The notes: a model not told the origin generated them from the sequence alone. DNA of 64,000 nt from Kozakia baliensis (GCF_001787335.1 NZ_CP014674.1:372001-436000), one strand, 5' to 3'. Numbered from the stretch's first letter, positions 17,398-26,706 are shown. Numbers and translations are program-made.

Positions 17398-18007
17398 CCG
17401 GCTTCGGAGAGTTCTTCTCGAGATTCGGAACGGTCGCGCCCGACTGATCGTCGTAAGTGGCGCTTGTGCTTTGGTTCGGCGTTGTGGGTGAGCTAAACGC
17501 CGAAACCGGGCCGAAGGGACCGTTATTGACCTTATGCATGGTTGCTTCAGGCTGACGGGCGCAACCGCGGGTAATAATGGAGCAGACGCCGTCCGTGCCG
17601 ATCACCTCGTCATCGTCTCCGCTATAATGAACTTCGGAAACGCGATCATGATCGAGGCGAATCGTAGCGGTGCAATTGGTGCCGGCACCACCGAAGAAGA
17701 CCTGCGTCATGTTCGTGATTTGCTGGACGGGGATAATTGTCGAATCGCTTGAAGTCGGAAGCGTGTGCGTGCCGGTATATTGGTAGATCTGCGTCGTATC
17801 GTTGAGTTTCTGCACCTTGGCCGGAATGCCCGCGCAGGCCTGAAGATCGTATGCCGTCATGCCGACCATTGTCATCTGCGCCCGGTGAGCGGCCCTTGAG
17901 TCGAAATAACCGCATCCGGTTAAGCTTAAGGCGACAGCGCCGGTACAGATGGAACGCAACAAAGATGGCAACCGAAAATTCCTTTTATGGACGGCGTGAG
18001 CGTACAT
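17378..18007 (-). CDS. putative lipoprotein with SmpA-like core
   Basis: The 209-residue protein has an N-terminal basic then hydrophobic stretch ending in a lipobox (VALSLTGC, Cys at about residue 32), so it is likely lipid-anchored in the envelope. The segment [20 protein letters not shown] resembles the start of SmpA/OmlA/BamE-like domains (GMT...G.P). Residues about 150-209 are low-complexity Ser/Thr/Pro. Function unknown. The 3' end overlaps pdxJ. The N-terminus before the hydrophobic core is a little long, and a later start cannot be excluded. Confidence 0.75.
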   Translation of the reverse strand: MYAHAVHKRNFRLPSLLRSICTGAVALSLTGCGYFDSRAAHRAQMTMVGMTAYDLQACAGIPAKVQKLNDTTQIYQYTGTHTLPTSSDSTIIPVQQITNMTQVFFGGAGTNCTATIRLDHDRVSEVHYSGDDDEVIGTDGVCSIITRGCARQPEATMHKVNNGPFGPVSAFSSPTTPNQSTSATYDDQSGATVPNLEKNSPKPVIVPRP

Positions 18008-18083
18008 TTTTCTTCTCTTGTGAGAAAAATTTACCTCAGCAATGATATGATAAATTCTTTGTTGCCTTGTTCCACGCCAAGAT

Positions 18084-18575
18084 TCAACCGGCGGGGTGCG
18101 TTTTTAAAGCGTTAAGGCAGTCCTGGCGTTGTAGGGCCAGAACGACATTGTGCGTTTCCGTTACCATTGGGGCGATGCGTTTTTGCCATGACGGCGTTCC
18201 GTTTCCGCAAATGGCCGCCCCGGCGAACGGGCTGGACGAAGCGGGAACGATAACGCTCAACCCATCAAGGGCATCATGCTGTAAGCGCGTGCGAAGCGCG
18301 GCCTGGAGCATGGGCGTGACGTCTGCCGGCGCACGACTGAGGAGTGAATTCAAAAGCGGTGGTGGCAGGCTGGCATCGTCACGCGCGATATCGCGGGCGA
18401 GGATGGCCCAGTTGTGGGATTGTGTCAGGCGTTCGGCCGTGACTTTCGGACCATCGGTTTCGAGTTGTTTGGTCAATGACACGCTGTCCATGCGTGGCGC
18501 GGCGCTATCGTCAGGGCGGGCCTGAGCGTGCGTCGCGGTCAGCAGAGTGAACAAGGTCATCAGGATTTTCATCAT
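18084..18575 (-). CDS. hypothetical secreted protein
   Basis: The 163-residue product begins with a signal peptide (MMKILMTLFTLLTATHAQA, cleavage after AQA). The mature part is helical and Ala/Leu-rich, contains an intact pair of cysteines late in the chain (AAICGNGTPSW and LQRQDCLNAL) that could form a disulfide, and has no domain I recognise. It lies 76 bases upstream of the lipoprotein gene on the same strand and may be co-transcribed with it. A periplasmic location is inferred. Confidence 0.68.
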   Translation of the reverse strand: MMKILMTLFTLLTATHAQARPDDSAAPRMDSVSLTKQLETDGPKVTAERLTQSHNWAILARDIARDDASLPPPLLNSLLSRAPADVTPMLQAALRTRLQHDALDGLSVIVPASSSPFAGAAICGNGTPSWQKRIAPMVTETHNVVLALQRQDCLNALKTHPAG

Positions 18576-18741
18576 AATGTGATTTTTCTCAAAGGATGTG
18601 TCCCGCTTGAGGCCCGATTATGACAATCGCGGGGCAAAAGCCGCACGATAAGAGACAAAAGTTTATCTTTGGTTTCCCGATGCGCGGGGATGCTCTAAAG
18701 AGCGAGCCAAATCGACCGCCAAATGTATGGAGCGAAAGCTT

Positions 18742-18969
18742 ATGGCTAATATTTCCGCCTCTGAGGTAACCCGCCTTCAAACCACTTTGCGACGCCTGCT
18801 CGGTTCGCCCAACCTGACCGTCAATCCTCCGCCGCGCGCAGGTTTGTCCGTTGAGTTGGCAGTCGCCGGCGAAGTGATCGGCACGATCCATCGTGACGAA
18901 GATGAAGGTGAAGTGTCCTACGCGGTGCACATCACGGTTCTGGAAGAAGACCTTCCGCCCGCAAAGTAA
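18742..18969 (+). CDS. DUF3126 family protein
   Basis: The 75-residue protein matches the small alphaproteobacterial DUF3126 family. It starts ISASEVTRLQTTLRRLLGSP and has a compact alpha-beta form with VELAVAGEVIGTIHRDEDEG and SYAVHITVLEEDL. Function unknown; it is cytoplasmic. ATG 18742 is preferred over 18727 because GGAG falls nine bases before it. A strong bidirectional terminator follows within 20 bases. Confidence 0.82.
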   Translation: MANISASEVTRLQTTLRRLLGSPNLTVNPPPRAGLSVELAVAGEVIGTIHRDEDEGEVSYAVHITVLEEDLPPAK

Positions 18970-18983
18970 CGGTCTGAGCCGAT

Positions 18984-19024
18984 AAAAAAACCGCCGCATC
19001 TCGATGATGACGGCGGTTTTTTTT
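18984..19024. terminator. bidirectional intrinsic terminator
   Basis: A seven-A run, CCGCCGCATC, loop TCGAT, GATGACGGCGG and an eight-T run form a hairpin with a U-tract in both directions. It lies between the convergent DUF3126 (+) and DUF2939 (-) genes and should terminate both. Confidence 0.92.
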
Positions 19025-19039
19025 ATGAGGAAAACCCGA

Positions 19040-19609
19040 TCAGGCGGCTTGAGGCATTTCCAAGCGGGTGATCTGCCAACGCCAATGTTCGAACTTCATA
19101 TGAACGACCGTAGGCGCTTGGCCCGGCGTTGTCGTCACGCGGGCTTCAAAGCGGGTCAGCGCTACGAAATGCGCACTCAGATGCGACAGGATATCCGAGG
19201 GACTACCTGTCGAGCCTTTGTTGGATGGGATGAGTTGGCCGGCAAGGCTGAGCAAGGTATCCGGCGTCAGGCGCGTGTCGATTGCGTGAGAAACGGCGTT
19301 CGTGGCGAAGGATGAGCCGAAATCGGGAAGATCGTCCGCAGCCGGAGGTGGGCCGAGAATGGCGGCGACGCTCTCTTCCTTGAGGCTATGCGTCAAAGCG
19401 CTCCAATCGATATGGCTGGAGAGGGTCTGTGCGTCGTGAGAGCGCAGAGCATTGTTGATCGACCAAAGCGCGATGTAGGGCGACAAGGCGTAAATGCAGA
19501 TGATGGTCAGCATCGCCATTCCGAAAGCATGCGGTAGGCGGCTATAGCGAGAGCGGGAAAAAGTAGGCCCGTCGGCGGTCTTGAATTGTAATTTCGTAAG
19601 ATGTCTCAT
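19040..19609 (-). CDS. DUF2939-like membrane-anchored protein
   Basis: The 189-residue protein has a basic N-terminus, one membrane-anchoring segment (AFGMAMLTIICIYALSPYIA) and the DUF2939 signature around SPYIALWSINNALRSHDAQT with HIDWSALTHSLKEE. The rest is likely periplasmic. The family is of unknown function and is widespread in acetic acid bacteria and other proteobacteria. The C-terminal ending MKFEHWRWQITRLEMP is typical of the family. The gene faces DUF3126 across a shared terminator. Confidence 0.78.
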   Translation of the reverse strand: MRHLTKLQFKTADGPTFSRSRYSRLPHAFGMAMLTIICIYALSPYIALWSINNALRSHDAQTLSSHIDWSALTHSLKEESVAAILGPPPAADDLPDFGSSFATNAVSHAIDTRLTPDTLLSLAGQLIPSNKGSTGSPSDILSHLSAHFVALTRFEARVTTTPGQAPTVVHMKFEHWRWQITRLEMPQAA

Positions 19610-19817
19610 GCTATGTCTCTTCGAAATAATAGGGGCATAGAGAGAGCCGACTCTTCAAGAATGGCTTGGGAGAACCGACAGCGACAGCAGCCCGATGAAA
19701 CGAGCCTAAATCATTACTGATAATTAATGTATACTACACAATCATAGCGGCTTTGTCATTAAAGCATTGCATCCGAATCGACTTTTTTTCGCTCATTCCG
19801 CATCCCATATTAATGGC

Positions 19818-20597
19818 ATGTCTTTCTACGATCCTGACCTCGATTTTAACGACGACGCCTTGCAGCGTTATTCGCGTCATATCCTGTTGCCCGAGATCGG
19901 TGCGATCGGCCAGGCACGGCTAGGCAAAGCCTCCGTTCTGGTGATCGGTGCCGGTGGTCTCGGTTCGCCCATTGCGCTCTACCTAGCGGCAGCCGGAATC
20001 GGGCGGATTGGCCTGATCGATGATGACATTGTGGATTTAAGTAATCTTCAACGTCAGATTTTGTTCGAGAGTTCCCAGATCGGGATAGCGAAAGTCGAAG
20101 CGGCGCGGGAACGACTCGAAGGGTTGAACCCGCTGGTCAAGATCGAGCCTCATCTTCTCCATGCCGATGCGACGGTTTTGGACGATCTGGTCGCGCGCTA
20201 TGATCTGGTGTGCGATGGCTCGGACAATTTCGCGACGCGGCAGGCGGTTTCGGATGCGTGTGTGCGGCAAAAGCGCAGTTTGGTATCCGGCGCGGTGGCG
20301 CGTTTCGAAGGGCAGCTTTCCACCTTTCGCCCTCATCTAGGCGGCCCTTGCTATCGTTGTCTCTATCCCGATGCGGCGGCGGAGGACGCGCCGACCTGTG
20401 GGCAGGCGGGAATATTCGGCGCGGTGACCGGTGTGATCGGCACGTTGGCGGCGACGGAGGTTTTGAAGGAGATTTTGGGAATCGGGCGAAGCCTGGACGG
20501 TCGGGTGTTATGTTGGGATGCGCTGGAAACCAGTTTCCGCAGCTTCGCGCTCGTGCGCGATCCGCATTGCCCGAGTTGTAAAGACCTACATCGATGA
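19818..20597 (+). CDS. moeB: ThiF/MoeB-family adenylyltransferase
   Basis: The 259-residue E1-like enzyme adenylates the C-terminal glycine of a ubiquitin-like sulfur carrier (MoaD or ThiS). The ATP loop VLVIGAGGLGSPIALYLAAA, the arginine-finger-type DLSNLQRQILF, and DNFATRQAVSDACV are present. Two cysteine pairs bind zinc: CYRCLYP and CPSCK at the C-terminus. The length lacks the extra rhodanese domain. Which carrier it serves (molybdopterin or thiamine) cannot be decided. ATG 19818 (MSFYDPDLDF) is preferred over a TTG at 19767. It overlaps the DsrE-like gene by four bases. Confidence 0.9.
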   Translation: MSFYDPDLDFNDDALQRYSRHILLPEIGAIGQARLGKASVLVIGAGGLGSPIALYLAAAGIGRIGLIDDDIVDLSNLQRQILFESSQIGIAKVEAARERLEGLNPLVKIEPHLLHADATVLDDLVARYDLVCDGSDNFATRQAVSDACVRQKRSLVSGAVARFEGQLSTFRPHLGGPCYRCLYPDAAAEDAPTCGQAGIFGAVTGVIGTLAATEVLKEILGIGRSLDGRVLCWDALETSFRSFALVRDPHCPSCKDLHR

Positions 20598-20971
20598 GCC
20601 GTATTTTGGCGATCACGCTCGCTGACGACTCGTTCCCGCGCGCGCATCATGCTTTGGTCATGGCCGCAGGCGCGCTTTCCATCGGGCGTTCCGTGGTCTT
20701 TTTCGGGGGAGGTTTGGGCGTCCAGGCATTATGCCGAGAGTGGCGTGGTCTGGCGGGTTCGAATTTTGACGCCGTTCTGCAAGAGCGTGGCGTTGCATCG
20801 TTCGAAATGCTGCGGGAGGCTGTGTTCGAATTGGGGGCGGAAATGTTGGCGTGCGAATCGGGCTTGCGCGCGGCAGGTCTTGACGCCGAGGCGCTATGCA
20901 TGGGGGTTGAGGTCTGCGGTGTCACACGCTTTTTGGAGCGTGCGGGGGATGGCCAAATTTTGGCGATCTGA
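20594..20971 (+). CDS. DsrE/DsrF-like family protein
   Basis: The 125-residue protein has a DsrE-type fold: ILAITLADDSFPRAHHALVM at the start and ALSIGRSVVFFGGGLGVQAL next, then a helix-rich half with cysteines in MLACESGLRAAGLDAEALCM and VEVCGVTRFLERAG. DsrE-family proteins handle persulfide sulfur, and translational coupling to the MoeB-like enzyme supports a role in sulfur transfer to a carrier protein. No transmembrane segment is seen. The exact partner is unknown. Confidence 0.75.
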   Translation: MSRILAITLADDSFPRAHHALVMAAGALSIGRSVVFFGGGLGVQALCREWRGLAGSNFDAVLQERGVASFEMLREAVFELGAEMLACESGLRAAGLDAEALCMGVEVCGVTRFLERAGDGQILAI

Positions 20972-21020
20972 TACGGAACGCCTCTTGCTCTGCGAACGAC
21001 AACTTGGCACCCATGCATCT

Positions 21021-21989
21021 ATGAACACATTCCGCTGCGGCTATGGCATCTGGCTGGCTGCTCTTTTGCCTTTGACCGCGTATGGCCAGGGGCAAAGTCA
21101 GGCCACGCATCACCACCATCATCATAAGCATGCGCATTCTGGCGCGGCGGATCATGGTGAGACGACGCATGGCGCGGGCGAGCATTCCGTCGCCAAGAAA
21201 GCCTCGTCGAGTGCGGCTCAAACTAAGGCAAGGCACAAACACCGTCATGGGGCGCATGAAGTGCCCGAGCATCAGGGCGCGCAGCGTTCCGCCCATCGTG
21301 CAGCCCATCGCAATGCGGCGAAAGTCGCGGCGGCTGGCGCGGCCGCTGGGGCTGCAGCGGGAAGTGCGGCAACTGCTGCGCCGGATGCGCCGCCCGCGCC
21401 ACCGCCCGATGCGCCACCGCAGGACAAGGGAACTAATACGGGGCTGCCATTGCCGCGATTTGCCGCGATGCGCGCAGACAAGGTTTATATGCGTAAAGGC
21501 CCTGGCCAGCGCTATCCGATCGAATGGGTCTATCATCGTCGCGGCTTGCCGGTGGAGGTGGAGCGTGAGTTCGATGTCTGGCGCTTGATCGAGGATTCGG
21601 ACGGCACGAAAGGTTGGGTGCATCAGGCAACGTTGGTAGGGCAACGCACTTTCGTTATTCCTGGACTGCCGCCGGAGGGTAATGTCTCCAAACCTGGCGA
21701 AGCTCCTGTGAAATCGGAAGATGTGATCGGGCGGGCCGATGCGCGTGTCGTCGGTCATCTTGCCAGCGAAGACGAAGCGCGTGGACGCCATGGCGATGTC
21801 CTGCTCTACAATCAGGCCGATGAAAATAGCGGTATTGTGGCCGTGCTTCAGCCTGGAACGGTGGGAACGCTCAAGCTCTGCTCGCAGGGTTCGGGATGGT
21901 GCCGCGTTGTCGTGAAAGGCTATACAGGATGGCTTCCCAGGCGTTTGTTCTGGGGGCTATTGCCGGGTGAGACCATACAGCCTTCTTAA
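21021..21989 (+). CDS. histidine-rich secreted protein with two SH3 domains
   Basis: The 322-residue product starts with a signal peptide (MNTFRCGYGIWLAALLPLTA, cleavage near YGQG), followed by a His-rich run (HHHHHHKHAHSG) and an Ala/His/Pro linker up to about residue 150. A bacterial SH3 domain has VYMRKGPGQRYPIEWVYHRR and WRLIEDSDGTKGWVHQATL. A second has ARGRHGDVLLYNQ and CRVVVKGYTGWLPRRLFWGL. SH3 repeats of this type usually bind cell wall; the His run may bind metal. The frame is open upstream to 20649, but that part overlaps DsrE out of frame and lacks a signal peptide, so ATG 21021 was chosen. Confidence 0.82.
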   Translation: MNTFRCGYGIWLAALLPLTAYGQGQSQATHHHHHHKHAHSGAADHGETTHGAGEHSVAKKASSSAAQTKARHKHRHGAHEVPEHQGAQRSAHRAAHRNAAKVAAAGAAAGAAAGSAATAAPDAPPAPPPDAPPQDKGTNTGLPLPRFAAMRADKVYMRKGPGQRYPIEWVYHRRGLPVEVEREFDVWRLIEDSDGTKGWVHQATLVGQRTFVIPGLPPEGNVSKPGEAPVKSEDVIGRADARVVGHLASEDEARGRHGDVLLYNQADENSGIVAVLQPGTVGTLKLCSQGSGWCRVVVKGYTGWLPRRLFWGLLPGETIQPS

Positions 21990-22035
21990 AAAACCATAGG
22001 GTAAGTTTTCGCCCGGAACGAACTGATCGGAGACG

Positions 22036-23511
22036 ATGATGACAACCTCTATCCAGACGCCTGCTGCCTCTGCCCATGCGGGAAGGCGGGGAACCGAGAA
22101 CCGTCGCACCAAGATCGTAGCGACGCTCGGGCCTGCCTCCTCATCGCTTGAAATGATTCGGGCGCTGGCTCTGGCCGGAGCGGATGTGTTTCGTCTCAAT
22201 TTTTCTCATGGCACGCATGAGGATCACGCCAAGCGCCATGCGATCATTCGCGATATCGAAGCGGAGCTTGGCCGACCGATTGCGATTTTGGCGGATATGC
22301 AGGGGCCGAAGCTGCGCGTCGGCGTTTTCGCCGAGGGCAAGGTGAGGTTGGAGAAGGGCGCGCATTTCCGCCTGGACATGGACCCGACGCCTGGAGACGC
22401 CAAACGGGTTTGCCTGCCGCACCCCGAAATTCTTTCGGCGGCGAAACCGGGAAGCCGATTGCTGCTTGATGACGGCAAGATGCGTTTGCGGGTTCTCTCT
22501 GGCGATGACACGCATCTCGATACCGAGGTCGAGGTCGGTGGGGTTCTGTCCGACCGCAAGGGCGTCAACGTTCCGGACGTGACGTTACCGATTCCGGCGC
22601 TGACGGAAAAGGATCGCCGCGATTTCGCTTTCGCCTTGGAACTGGGCGTCGAATATGTGGCGTTATCGTTCGTGCAGCGCCCGGAAGACGTGCAGGAAGC
22701 GCGCAATATTGCCAAGGGTCAGGCTTGGATCATGACTAAGCTGGAAAAACCTCAGGCGATGGATCATCTGGAAGAAATCATCGCTCTGTCGGATGTGGTG
22801 ATGGTGGCGCGTGGCGATCTGGGCGTGGAGCTTCCGGCTGAAGAAGTGCCGATCGAGCAGAAACGCGCGGTGCGTGAAGCGCGCTACCAGGGCAAGCCGG
22901 TGATCGTGGCGACGCAAATGCTGGAAAGCATGATCTCGTCTCCGACGCCGACGCGCGCGGAAGTTTCGGATGTTTCCAATGCTGTGTTCGATGGTGCGGA
23001 TGCGGTGATGCTTTCGGCGGAAAGCGCGGCCGGGCAATACCCGCTTGAGGCTGTCGAGGTCATGGCGCGGGTGACGACGCGCATCGAGCAGGACGACGAG
23101 TGGCGCATTCAACAGGAATCGTTGCGTCCGGAGAGTGACGGCAGCGTTGGCGGTTCGATTGCCGAAGCGGCGTGGCACGTTGCGCAATCCGTTTCGGCGG
23201 CGGTGATCGTGGCCTACACGCAGAGTGGGCAGGGCGCATTGCGTATTGCGCGCGAGCGTGCGGAATGCCCGGTTCTGGCGCTGACGCCGGATGACGATAC
23301 GGCACGTCGCCTTTGTGTAGTGTGGGGTGTGCGGGCGCAATCGGTTGGCCAGGAAATGCCGATTTTCGGTGTTGAGGGCGTTGTGGATCAGGCGGTCGAA
23401 CTGGCCCAGTACGAGGGTTTCGCCCAGAAGAACGATAAGCTCGTTCTCTTGGCGGGACTGCCGTTCGGACAGCGTGGTTCGACCAACACGCTGCGTGTTG
23501 TTACGCTCTAA
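22036..23511 (+). CDS. pyk: pyruvate kinase
   Basis: The 491-residue enzyme converts phosphoenolpyruvate and ADP to pyruvate and ATP. Key motifs are TKIVATLGPASSSLEMIRAL near the N-terminus, FRLNFSHGTHEDHAKRH, the substrate lysine region IMTKLEKPQAMDHLEEII, GDLGVELPAEEVPIEQKRA, and ATQMLESMISSPTPTRAEVS. The C-terminal regulatory domain is complete. GGAGACG precedes the ATG. The gene converges with tyrA: the two stop regions overlap by four bases. Confidence 0.97.
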   Translation: MMTTSIQTPAASAHAGRRGTENRRTKIVATLGPASSSLEMIRALALAGADVFRLNFSHGTHEDHAKRHAIIRDIEAELGRPIAILADMQGPKLRVGVFAEGKVRLEKGAHFRLDMDPTPGDAKRVCLPHPEILSAAKPGSRLLLDDGKMRLRVLSGDDTHLDTEVEVGGVLSDRKGVNVPDVTLPIPALTEKDRRDFAFALELGVEYVALSFVQRPEDVQEARNIAKGQAWIMTKLEKPQAMDHLEEIIALSDVVMVARGDLGVELPAEEVPIEQKRAVREARYQGKPVIVATQMLESMISSPTPTRAEVSDVSNAVFDGADAVMLSAESAAGQYPLEAVEVMARVTTRIEQDDEWRIQQESLRPESDGSVGGSIAEAAWHVAQSVSAAVIVAYTQSGQGALRIARERAECPVLALTPDDDTARRLCVVWGVRAQSVGQEMPIFGVEGVVDQAVELAQYEGFAQKNDKLVLLAGLPFGQRGSTNTLRVVTL

Positions 23512-24395
23512 GCCTGCTTATTCTCGATGAGGCTGCGGCGGATGCGGCGGCCTCGTTCGATGGTGGCGACGATGGTGGCGTCGTCACCGCCACGGATCGC
23601 ATCGGCCATGTTTTTGGCATCGTCGCTGAAACGATCCAGCACCTCTAATAACGCTTTGCGGTTATGGAGGAAAATATCGCGCCACATCGTTGGGTCGGAT
23701 GCGGCGATACGCGTGAAATCGCGAAAGCCCGAGGCGGCGAAATCCAGCACTTCCGAGCGCATTTCATCGGCCAGCGTGTCCGCCGTGCCGCAGATCGTAA
23801 AGGCAATCAAATGCGGCAGATGGCTGACGATGGCGCAGACTTTATCGTGATGCTCCACATCCATAATACGCGTGCGCGCCCCCATGGCGTGCCAAAGCGC
23901 TTCCATGCGGGCAATGGCGTTGGGCGGCGTATTGTCGATTGGGGTGAGGAGGCACCAGCGCTGTTCGAAAAGGGTCGAGAACCCGGCATCCGGTCCGGAA
24001 TGTTCGGTGCCCGCCATGGGATGGGCTGGAACATAGGCGACGTCGGGGCGTAGGAATGGGAGGACACCATCCAGCACGCTGCGCCGGGTCGAGCCGACAT
24101 CGGTAAGGATCGCACCGGGTTTCATGGCGGGTAGCGCTTTGGCGGCGACTTCCGGAATCGCGCCGACCGGAACGCAGAGCATGACGCAATCGGCATCCGC
24201 GACGGCAGCCGTCAGATCGTCCGTCACGACATCGGCAAGTTCGAGTGCGCGCGCACGTTCCAGCACGGACGGGTTGCGATCGTAGGCGATAAGACGGTGT
24301 GCGATGGAGCGATCCAGCTTGGCGCGGCGCAGCACCGAGGAGCCGATCAGCCCAGGGCCGACCACACAAAGCGTAGGGAAAATCGGGTTCGTCAT
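23508..24395 (-). CDS. tyrA: prephenate/arogenate dehydrogenase
   Basis: The 295-residue NAD(P) enzyme performs the oxidative decarboxylation step towards tyrosine. The dinucleotide site is TLCVVGPGLIGSSVLRRAKL. Further signatures are MLCVPVGAIPEVAAKALPAM, LTDVGSTRRSVLDGVLP, YVPAHPMAGTEHSGPDAGF and VCAIVSHLPHLIAFTIC. No chorismate mutase or ACT domain is fused. The ATG overlaps the stop of the upstream HpnL-like gene by four bases. In many acetic acid bacteria hisC and tyrA neighbour each other; here the only HisC-like gene nearby is the exported one at 30.4 kb. Confidence 0.93.
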   Translation of the reverse strand: MTNPIFPTLCVVGPGLIGSSVLRRAKLDRSIAHRLIAYDRNPSVLERARALELADVVTDDLTAAVADADCVMLCVPVGAIPEVAAKALPAMKPGAILTDVGSTRRSVLDGVLPFLRPDVAYVPAHPMAGTEHSGPDAGFSTLFEQRWCLLTPIDNTPPNAIARMEALWHAMGARTRIMDVEHHDKVCAIVSHLPHLIAFTICGTADTLADEMRSEVLDFAASGFRDFTRIAASDPTMWRDIFLHNRKALLEVLDRFSDDAKNMADAIRGGDDATIVATIERGRRIRRSLIENKQA

Positions 24396-25453
24396 GAGGC
24401 GCGCTTGGAAGGATGGTTTTTGGAATAGGCGGCGGCTTCTTTAGCCGTATAGAGAGCCGTCTGCTCACGGCGGAGGCGGCGCATTTCCAGGATTTGCCAA
24501 GCCGCTATGACGGGGATGCCGATGGCGATATCGCGTCCACGGCGTAGCAGCGACAGGCCCAGCGAAATTTTAGCGTCGATGCCGAAGATCATGCCGAGCG
24601 TGACATAGGCGGCTTCCTGCACGCCTAGAGAGGCCGGCACTAGGAAGGAGGCGGACATGATGCCGCACACCACGCCTTCGATGGCGATGGCGCTGGGAAA
24701 GGAGAGGTGCGCGCCCAGGAGCGTGAAGGCCAGCCACGTGATGCCCGCGCTGCCGATCCAGCAGAGAAAATGCAGGCCCGCGCCGAGGGCGATACGCCCA
24801 GGACGTGCCCAGAGTGCATCGAGCCGCGCCTGAAACAGATCCATGTTGTCGATCAACGAATCGCGCCAGCTTTCAGCAATATGTTTGCCGAAGAAGTTCG
24901 CGAACCGGCTTACGGCGGCGCCACCGCGTTGTTGCGTCCAGATGAAGCCGGTGATGCCGATGGCGAGAAAGCCCATGCCGCCGATAACGGGCCAGATGAA
25001 GCGGCCCGCACCTTGATGGCCGAGGAGACAGAGCAGAGCGACCAGGATGAACGCGATTTGCCCGAGCACTTCGGTCGTAATGTCCACGATGTTCGTGGAG
25101 ACGGCTTCCGGCCAATGGATGGAAACGCGTTTGCCGTAACGTCCGACGCCGCCGCATGTAGCGCGGATGCCGATGGCCATGCCGCCGAGTTGCGAGAAGG
25201 GTAAGCAATTTCCTGCGGCGTCGCGCACCGCGCGGGCGGCGATGGTGCGTATCAGCCCCAATTCCGGACAGGAGGCGAACCAAGCGACGCCGAGCCCGCC
25301 ATCAATGACGAGTTGCGCGAGCACGAGGGCCGCGAAACCGCTGACGCCGATCCGTTGCATCGCGCTGAGCACATGGCCAACGCCGAGCCAGGCGGTGATG
25401 GCGGTAAGCAGTGCGAGACCGAGGAGAGAGAGAATGAAAGTCAGGGTCTTCAA
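24392..25453 (-). CDS. hpnL: HpnL-type membrane protein (lysylphosphatidylglycerol synthase TM family)
   Basis: This multi-span protein of about 353 residues belongs to the UPF0104/LPG synthase transmembrane family, and matches the hopanoid-associated HpnL subgroup in form. Typical pieces are LKTLTFILSLLGLALLTAIT at the start, FAALVLAQLVIDGGLGVAWF, CLPFSQLGGMAIGIRATCGG and FLVPASLGVQEAAYVTLGMI. A role in hopanoid or lipid movement is inferred from location next to hpnA. A TTG at 25453 fits the family start; the frame is open up to a TTG at 25534, so the N-terminus is uncertain. No carrier or synthase domain is fused. Confidence 0.8.
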   Translation of the reverse strand: MKTLTFILSLLGLALLTAITAWLGVGHVLSAMQRIGVSGFAALVLAQLVIDGGLGVAWFASCPELGLIRTIAARAVRDAAGNCLPFSQLGGMAIGIRATCGGVGRYGKRVSIHWPEAVSTNIVDITTEVLGQIAFILVALLCLLGHQGAGRFIWPVIGGMGFLAIGITGFIWTQQRGGAAVSRFANFFGKHIAESWRDSLIDNMDLFQARLDALWARPGRIALGAGLHFLCWIGSAGITWLAFTLLGAHLSFPSAIAIEGVVCGIMSASFLVPASLGVQEAAYVTLGMIFGIDAKISLGLSLLRRGRDIAIGIPVIAAWQILEMRRLRREQTALYTAKEAAAYSKNHPSKRAS

Positions 25454-25704
25454 GGTAAATCGCAGTCCGGATCGGCAAAGGCCGGGAAACAAAAGCAGAC
25501 GACCTAGGGAGGGAAAGAGGCCGGGTGCGGGCAAGGACTTTCCCGCTTTGGGAAGAAAATGCCTCGTGGGGGCTTACACCAGCTTGGCGCGTTTCGCCAC
25601 TCTACTTGGATTTAACGTAAGATTGCCGAAGGGAGGTTTGCGCACGCGTTTCCTCCCGGTATGGTGCGGCGTGAATAATATTTGAATGGGGGACATGCAG
25701 CACC
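25454..25704. other. divergent promoter region between hpnL and hpnA
   Basis: The 251 bases up to the hpnA ATG contain no supported gene. The hpnL frame may extend into the first 81 bases. The rest should hold the hpnA operon promoter; no box could be assigned confidently. Confidence 0.35.
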
Positions 25705-26706
25705 ATGGCTGATTATACGCTCGTGACCGGTGCGACCGGTTTCGTTGGTTCTGCTGTCGCCAGGGTTCTGCAGGAACGCGGACATCGCCTGAAATTGATG
25801 GTGCGCGCAGGGGCCGACCATTCCAATCTCGCGGGGTTGAACGCGGAATTGGTGACGGGCGATCTGACGTCGCCCGAGACTTTCGCCAATGCGCTGAAGG
25901 ATTGCCGCTACCTCTTCCATGTGGCGGCGGATTATCGACTTTGGGTGCCGGATCCGGCAGTGATGATGAACGCGAACGTGGAAGGCACGCGGCGGCTGAT
26001 GCTCGCCGCGCTGGATGCCGGGGTGGAGCGGATCATCTATTGCTCTTCCGTGGCGGCTTTGGGCCTGACCAAGGATGGCACGCCCGCGACCGAGACGACG
26101 CCGATCAATGAACATGATGTGATCGGCGTTTACAAATTGTCGAAATACCGCGCCGAGCAGGAAGTGCTCAAACTCGTGCGCGAGCGTGATCTTCCGGCGG
26201 TGATCGTCAATCCTTCGACGCCGGTCGGACCGCGCGATATCAAGCCGACCCCGACGGGCCAGATGATCGTCGATGTCGCATCCAACCGGGTGCCGGCTTA
26301 TGTCGATACCGGGTTGAACATCGTGCATGTGGACGATGTAGCGGAAGGCCATGTGCTGGCGCTGGAACGCGGCACGATTGGCGAGAAATATATCCTCGGC
26401 GGCGAAAACTACATGCTGGGGGATTTCTTTGCGCTGATCGGAGAGATCGCGTGCGTCGAACCGCCGCGCATCAAGCTGAAGCAATCCTGGTTATGGCCGG
26501 TTGCCGTGGTGTCCGAATGGGCGGCGCGCGGTTTGGGGGTTGAGCCGCGCGTTACACGCGAAACGCTGGCGATGTCGCGCAAGAAGATGTTCTTCTCCTC
26601 GTTGAAAGCCCAAGAGCATTTGGGATATGCACCACGCCCGGCGCGTGAAGCCGTGGTCGATGCCATCGCATGGTTCCGGGAGCATGGCCGGATCCATTCG
26701 GCATGA
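25705..26706 (+). CDS. hpnA: hopanoid-associated sugar epimerase HpnA
   Basis: The 333-residue extended-SDR protein is recognised as HpnA. It has the Rossmann motif LVTGATGFVGSAVARVLQER, a Ser in IIYCSSVAALGLT and YKLSK as the catalytic YxxxK. NPSTPVGPRDIKPTPTGQMI is characteristic of this family. It is thought to process the hopanoid sugar headgroup, though activity is not proven in general. It opens the hpnABC block; its stop overlaps the hpnB ATG (ATGA). Confidence 0.92.
   Translation: MADYTLVTGATGFVGSAVARVLQERGHRLKLMVRAGADHSNLAGLNAELVTGDLTSPETFANALKDCRYLFHVAADYRLWVPDPAVMMNANVEGTRRLMLAALDAGVERIIYCSSVAALGLTKDGTPATETTPINEHDVIGVYKLSKYRAEQEVLKLVRERDLPAVIVNPSTPVGPRDIKPTPTGQMIVDVASNRVPAYVDTGLNIVHVDDVAEGHVLALERGTIGEKYILGGENYMLGDFFALIGEIACVEPPRIKLKQSWLWPVAVVSEWAARGLGVEPRVTRETLAMSRKKMFFSSLKAQEHLGYAPRPAREAVVDAIAWFREHGRIHSA

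Noticed and set aside
20649-21020. N-terminal extension of the SH3 protein
   Set aside because: It overlaps the DsrE-like gene out of frame and would bury the signal peptide; the start at 21021 fits better.
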